Of a DNA stretch of 64,000 nucleotides, positions 62,402 to 64,000 are shown in pieces; the stretch's first letter is position 1, and each line of letters begins with the position of its first letter. The DNA comes from Epulopiscium sp. Nele67-Bin005 (GTDB lineage: Bacteria > Bacillota > Clostridia > Lachnospirales > Cellulosilyticaceae). Made by a program: the position numbers and the translations under genes. The stretch spans positions 1 to 64,000 of the forward strand of contig LNZR01000080.1 of the NCBI GenBank assembly GCA_002007365.1, in the 5' to 3' direction. The notes under the pieces were generated by a model, which worked only from the letters and a program-made list of their open reading frames with translations, ran no database searches and was not told the origin of the DNA.

Positions 62402-63811
62402 ATGAAATTAACAAAAAAACTTTTATCAATGGTAGCAACTTTAGCAATTTTAGTGCCTAATGTTTATGCACAACAAGAAATGCAAATAGTAAATGTAGTT
62501 GAGGCAGTAGCAGTAACGGAAATATCGAATGATACATTAGCTTTTGATTATAACAAACTTCCGTTAAGTGAGAGATACCCAACACTTTCAGATTACATTG
62601 TTCCAGTTAATCAATCTGTAGAATTTGATGGAATTAAGGTTACAGTTGAGGAATTACTAGTTGTTGAGAAAAGTGTATATTTAAGCGCTATTGTAGAAAA
62701 ATCAAATGGCTTAGCTTTTGATGATTTAGAGTATTTTCATTTTGATAATTTTTCGATAGACATGGTTTTATCTCCAGAAGAGGAAGAAAAAGCAAGAGTA
62801 AGAAATATTGTAGAGACGTTGGTTAACAACAGTTGGGAGAGTCTTTTTGATATTATTACAGAAGAAGAATTGGATTTATTAATTCATAATTTAGACTTTA
62901 CTTCTTATTCAAGAGGGGGTTCATACGGACAAACTAAGTTAGATAATGGAACTTTTCGCTACAATGCAGAATTTGATTTTGAAAAAAATTTAGATGGGGA
63001 ACAAATTCAAGTTACATTTCGAGATTTATTAAATTATTCTTATGATGAAAAAGAAGTTTCCCTTGATTTTCAAGCATTAGCTAAACAATGCGAGGGAGTT
63101 TCTGACAATATTTGGGATAATTTGGAGGATAATTTTGAAGAGCTTAATCAGTATTCGTTAAATTATAAAGTTGATGAAAATTTTGATTATACAATTGAGT
63201 TGGTAAGATATTATGTAAATGATGATGGGGAAACTGTTATAAATATATTATCTTCTTCGGAAAATCCAAATAGTTGGGCAAATTTAAACGTAAAAAATGT
63301 GAATTCAGCATATGCAGGTACGGCAAGTCATGTTTATCCTAATTTTGTAACCCAAGAAATCAGGTTAGATAATATTGATGAGTTAGAAACGGAAATTAGT
63401 ATTAGAACGATGAATATTATTGCAAAAGGTAACGGGGAAATTCAACTTGCAATACAATCAACAGGAGTTCCGACGTTAACTTATGATAAAGGGGTAGTGG
63501 TTGAAGGCGAAAATGGATTTACATTAGGGATTGATACGATTAAAGTTACACCGATGGGCATTATTTTGGAAGGTGGAAATGGTAATCCAGAAATGATTTT
63601 TAATAACCTGTTAACAATTGAAGTGCTGGATAAAGATGGGAGTTCAAAAATGATGCAATCAATTAGTAGTTCTGCTGGGTACGATACAGAGCAACAATTA
63701 AATGAATTTATTGTAAACTTCAGACCAAAAGAATATTATAAATATGTTGATGTTTTAAATATTGAAAATATTTCTGCAATTAAAATAAATGGAATGACAA
63801 TTACATTTTAA
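62402..63811 (+). CDS. Secreted DUF4179-like protein (3)
   Basis: 469 residues, signal peptide ending VYAQQ. Close to the 60955 product: RYPTLSDYIVPVNQSVEFDG, IKVTVEELLVVEKSVYLSA and FTLGIDTIKVTPMGIILEG. Likely co-transcribed with it across a hairpin of 27 bases. Start 62402 follows GGAGAATA; the frame from 62390 begins inside that site. The copy has an extra acidic segment after the signal peptide. Confidence 0.82.
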   Translation: MKLTKKLLSMVATLAILVPNVYAQQEMQIVNVVEAVAVTEISNDTLAFDYNKLPLSERYPTLSDYIVPVNQSVEFDGIKVTVEELLVVEKSVYLSAIVEKSNGLAFDDLEYFHFDNFSIDMVLSPEEEEKARVRNIVETLVNNSWESLFDIITEEELDLLIHNLDFTSYSRGGSYGQTKLDNGTFRYNAEFDFEKNLDGEQIQVTFRDLLNYSYDEKEVSLDFQALAKQCEGVSDNIWDNLEDNFEELNQYSLNYKVDENFDYTIELVRYYVNDDGETVINILSSSENPNSWANLNVKNVNSAYAGTASHVYPNFVTQEIRLDNIDELETEISIRTMNIIAKGNGEIQLAIQSTGVPTLTYDKGVVVEGENGFTLGIDTIKVTPMGIILEGGNGNPEMIFNNLLTIEVLDKDGSSKMMQSISSSAGYDTEQQLNEFIVNFRPKEYYKYVDVLNIENISAIKINGMTITF

Positions 63812-63816
63812 ATTCC

Positions 63817-63856
63817 AAATTAGGGATAGGCTTTGGCTTATCTCTAATTTTTTTGG
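63817..63856 (+). terminator. Terminator of the 60955-62402 operon
   Basis: The stem AAATTAGGGATAGG/CTTATCTCTAATTT (with G-U pairs) runs into T-rich sequence. Confidence 0.85.
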
Positions 63857-63870
63857 AAAATTTTTTCAAA

Positions 63871-63907
63871 AGGACAAAAAAGTATGATCATCACGATTTT
63901 TGGATTT
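63871..63907 (-). repeat. Dispersed intergenic repeat, copy 4 (inverse)
   Basis: On the minus strand: AAATCCAAAAATCGTGATGAT followed by CATACTTTTTTGTCCT, matching the core of the other copies. Nothing else is supportable from 63908 to 64000. Confidence 0.75.
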
Positions 63908-64000
63908 GAAGTTTAAAAGTTATTTGTAGAACTCAAATATTATATTTGAAGTAATATGACAAAGTTAGATGATATTTATGAAGCAATATAAAAAACCTAC

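Overview
This 64 kb window is AT-rich (roughly 30% G+C by eye) and looks like chromosome of a low-GC Gram-positive Clostridia-type bacterium, most likely a Lachnospirales relative. That placement is an inference. It rests on strong AGGAGG ribosome binding sites, the scpA-scpB-dacF-rluB order, an S-box riboswitch, SLH-domain surface proteins, ECF transporters, a SpoIID/LytB-domain protein and the ECF-sigma plus DUF4179 anti-sigma pairing. I see no rRNA, tRNA, CRISPR array, insertion sequence or prophage.

Layout. 1-2.4 kb: end of guaB, then guaA (GMP synthesis). 2.4-3.4 kb: decayed restriction-modification-like remnant with a small unknown ORF. 3.7-12.9 kb: housekeeping run (scpA, scpB, D-Ala-D-Ala carboxypeptidase, rluB-type pseudouridine synthase, mnmM-like methyltransferase, S1-domain protein, an unknown membrane coiled-coil gene, valS). 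13-14.4 kb: divergent pair of related, probably surface or spore-coat-type proteins, one shortened by a nonsense codon. 14.6-15.4 kb: first of three coiled-coil proteins whose C-termini resemble GrpE. 15.4-18.8 kb: SAM-I riboswitch and a complete ECF transporter (S, fused A-A, T), presumably for methionine or a precursor. 18.9-24.7 kb: cell-surface operon (second GrpE-like protein, secreted transglutaminase with repeats, MBOAT acyltransferase, AlgJ/AlgX-like protein, secreted protein). 24.8-31.3 kb: two very large, overlapping, unrecognised genes, the second an SF2-helicase-like ATPase; this is the best candidate for an undescribed system. 31.5-33.2 kb: phosphohexomutase. 33.4-35.5 kb: small secreted helical proteins and a small cytosolic protein. 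35.9-40.5 kb: two paralogous dCache chemoreceptors, each with a long hairpin between its Shine-Dalgarno and start codon. 40.6-41.6 kb: third GrpE-like protein. 41.7-44.0 kb: polar amino-acid ABC transporter. 44.2-47.4 kb: SpoIID-domain protein, queA, YrvL-like membrane protein. 47.4-51.0 kb (minus strand): three genes including a YiiX-type papain-like amidase. 51.3-52.9 kb: ECF sigma factor and anti-sigma factor. 52.9-59.1 kb (minus strand): a 1316-residue SLH/CAP/chitobiase-repeat surface protein and two unknown proteins. 59.4-63.8 kb: three paralogous secreted proteins that resemble the outer domain of the anti-sigma factor.

Themes. The window is rich in surface biology, with many secreted or anchored proteins in paralogous sets. 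It is also rich in leader-RNA control: the S-box, Shine-Dalgarno-sequestering hairpins upstream of queA and the YiiX-like gene, and the chemoreceptor leaders. A dispersed intergenic repeat with an ATCGTGAT core occurs four times. Start codons were chosen from Shine-Dalgarno position; several genes start downstream of the longest possible ORF.
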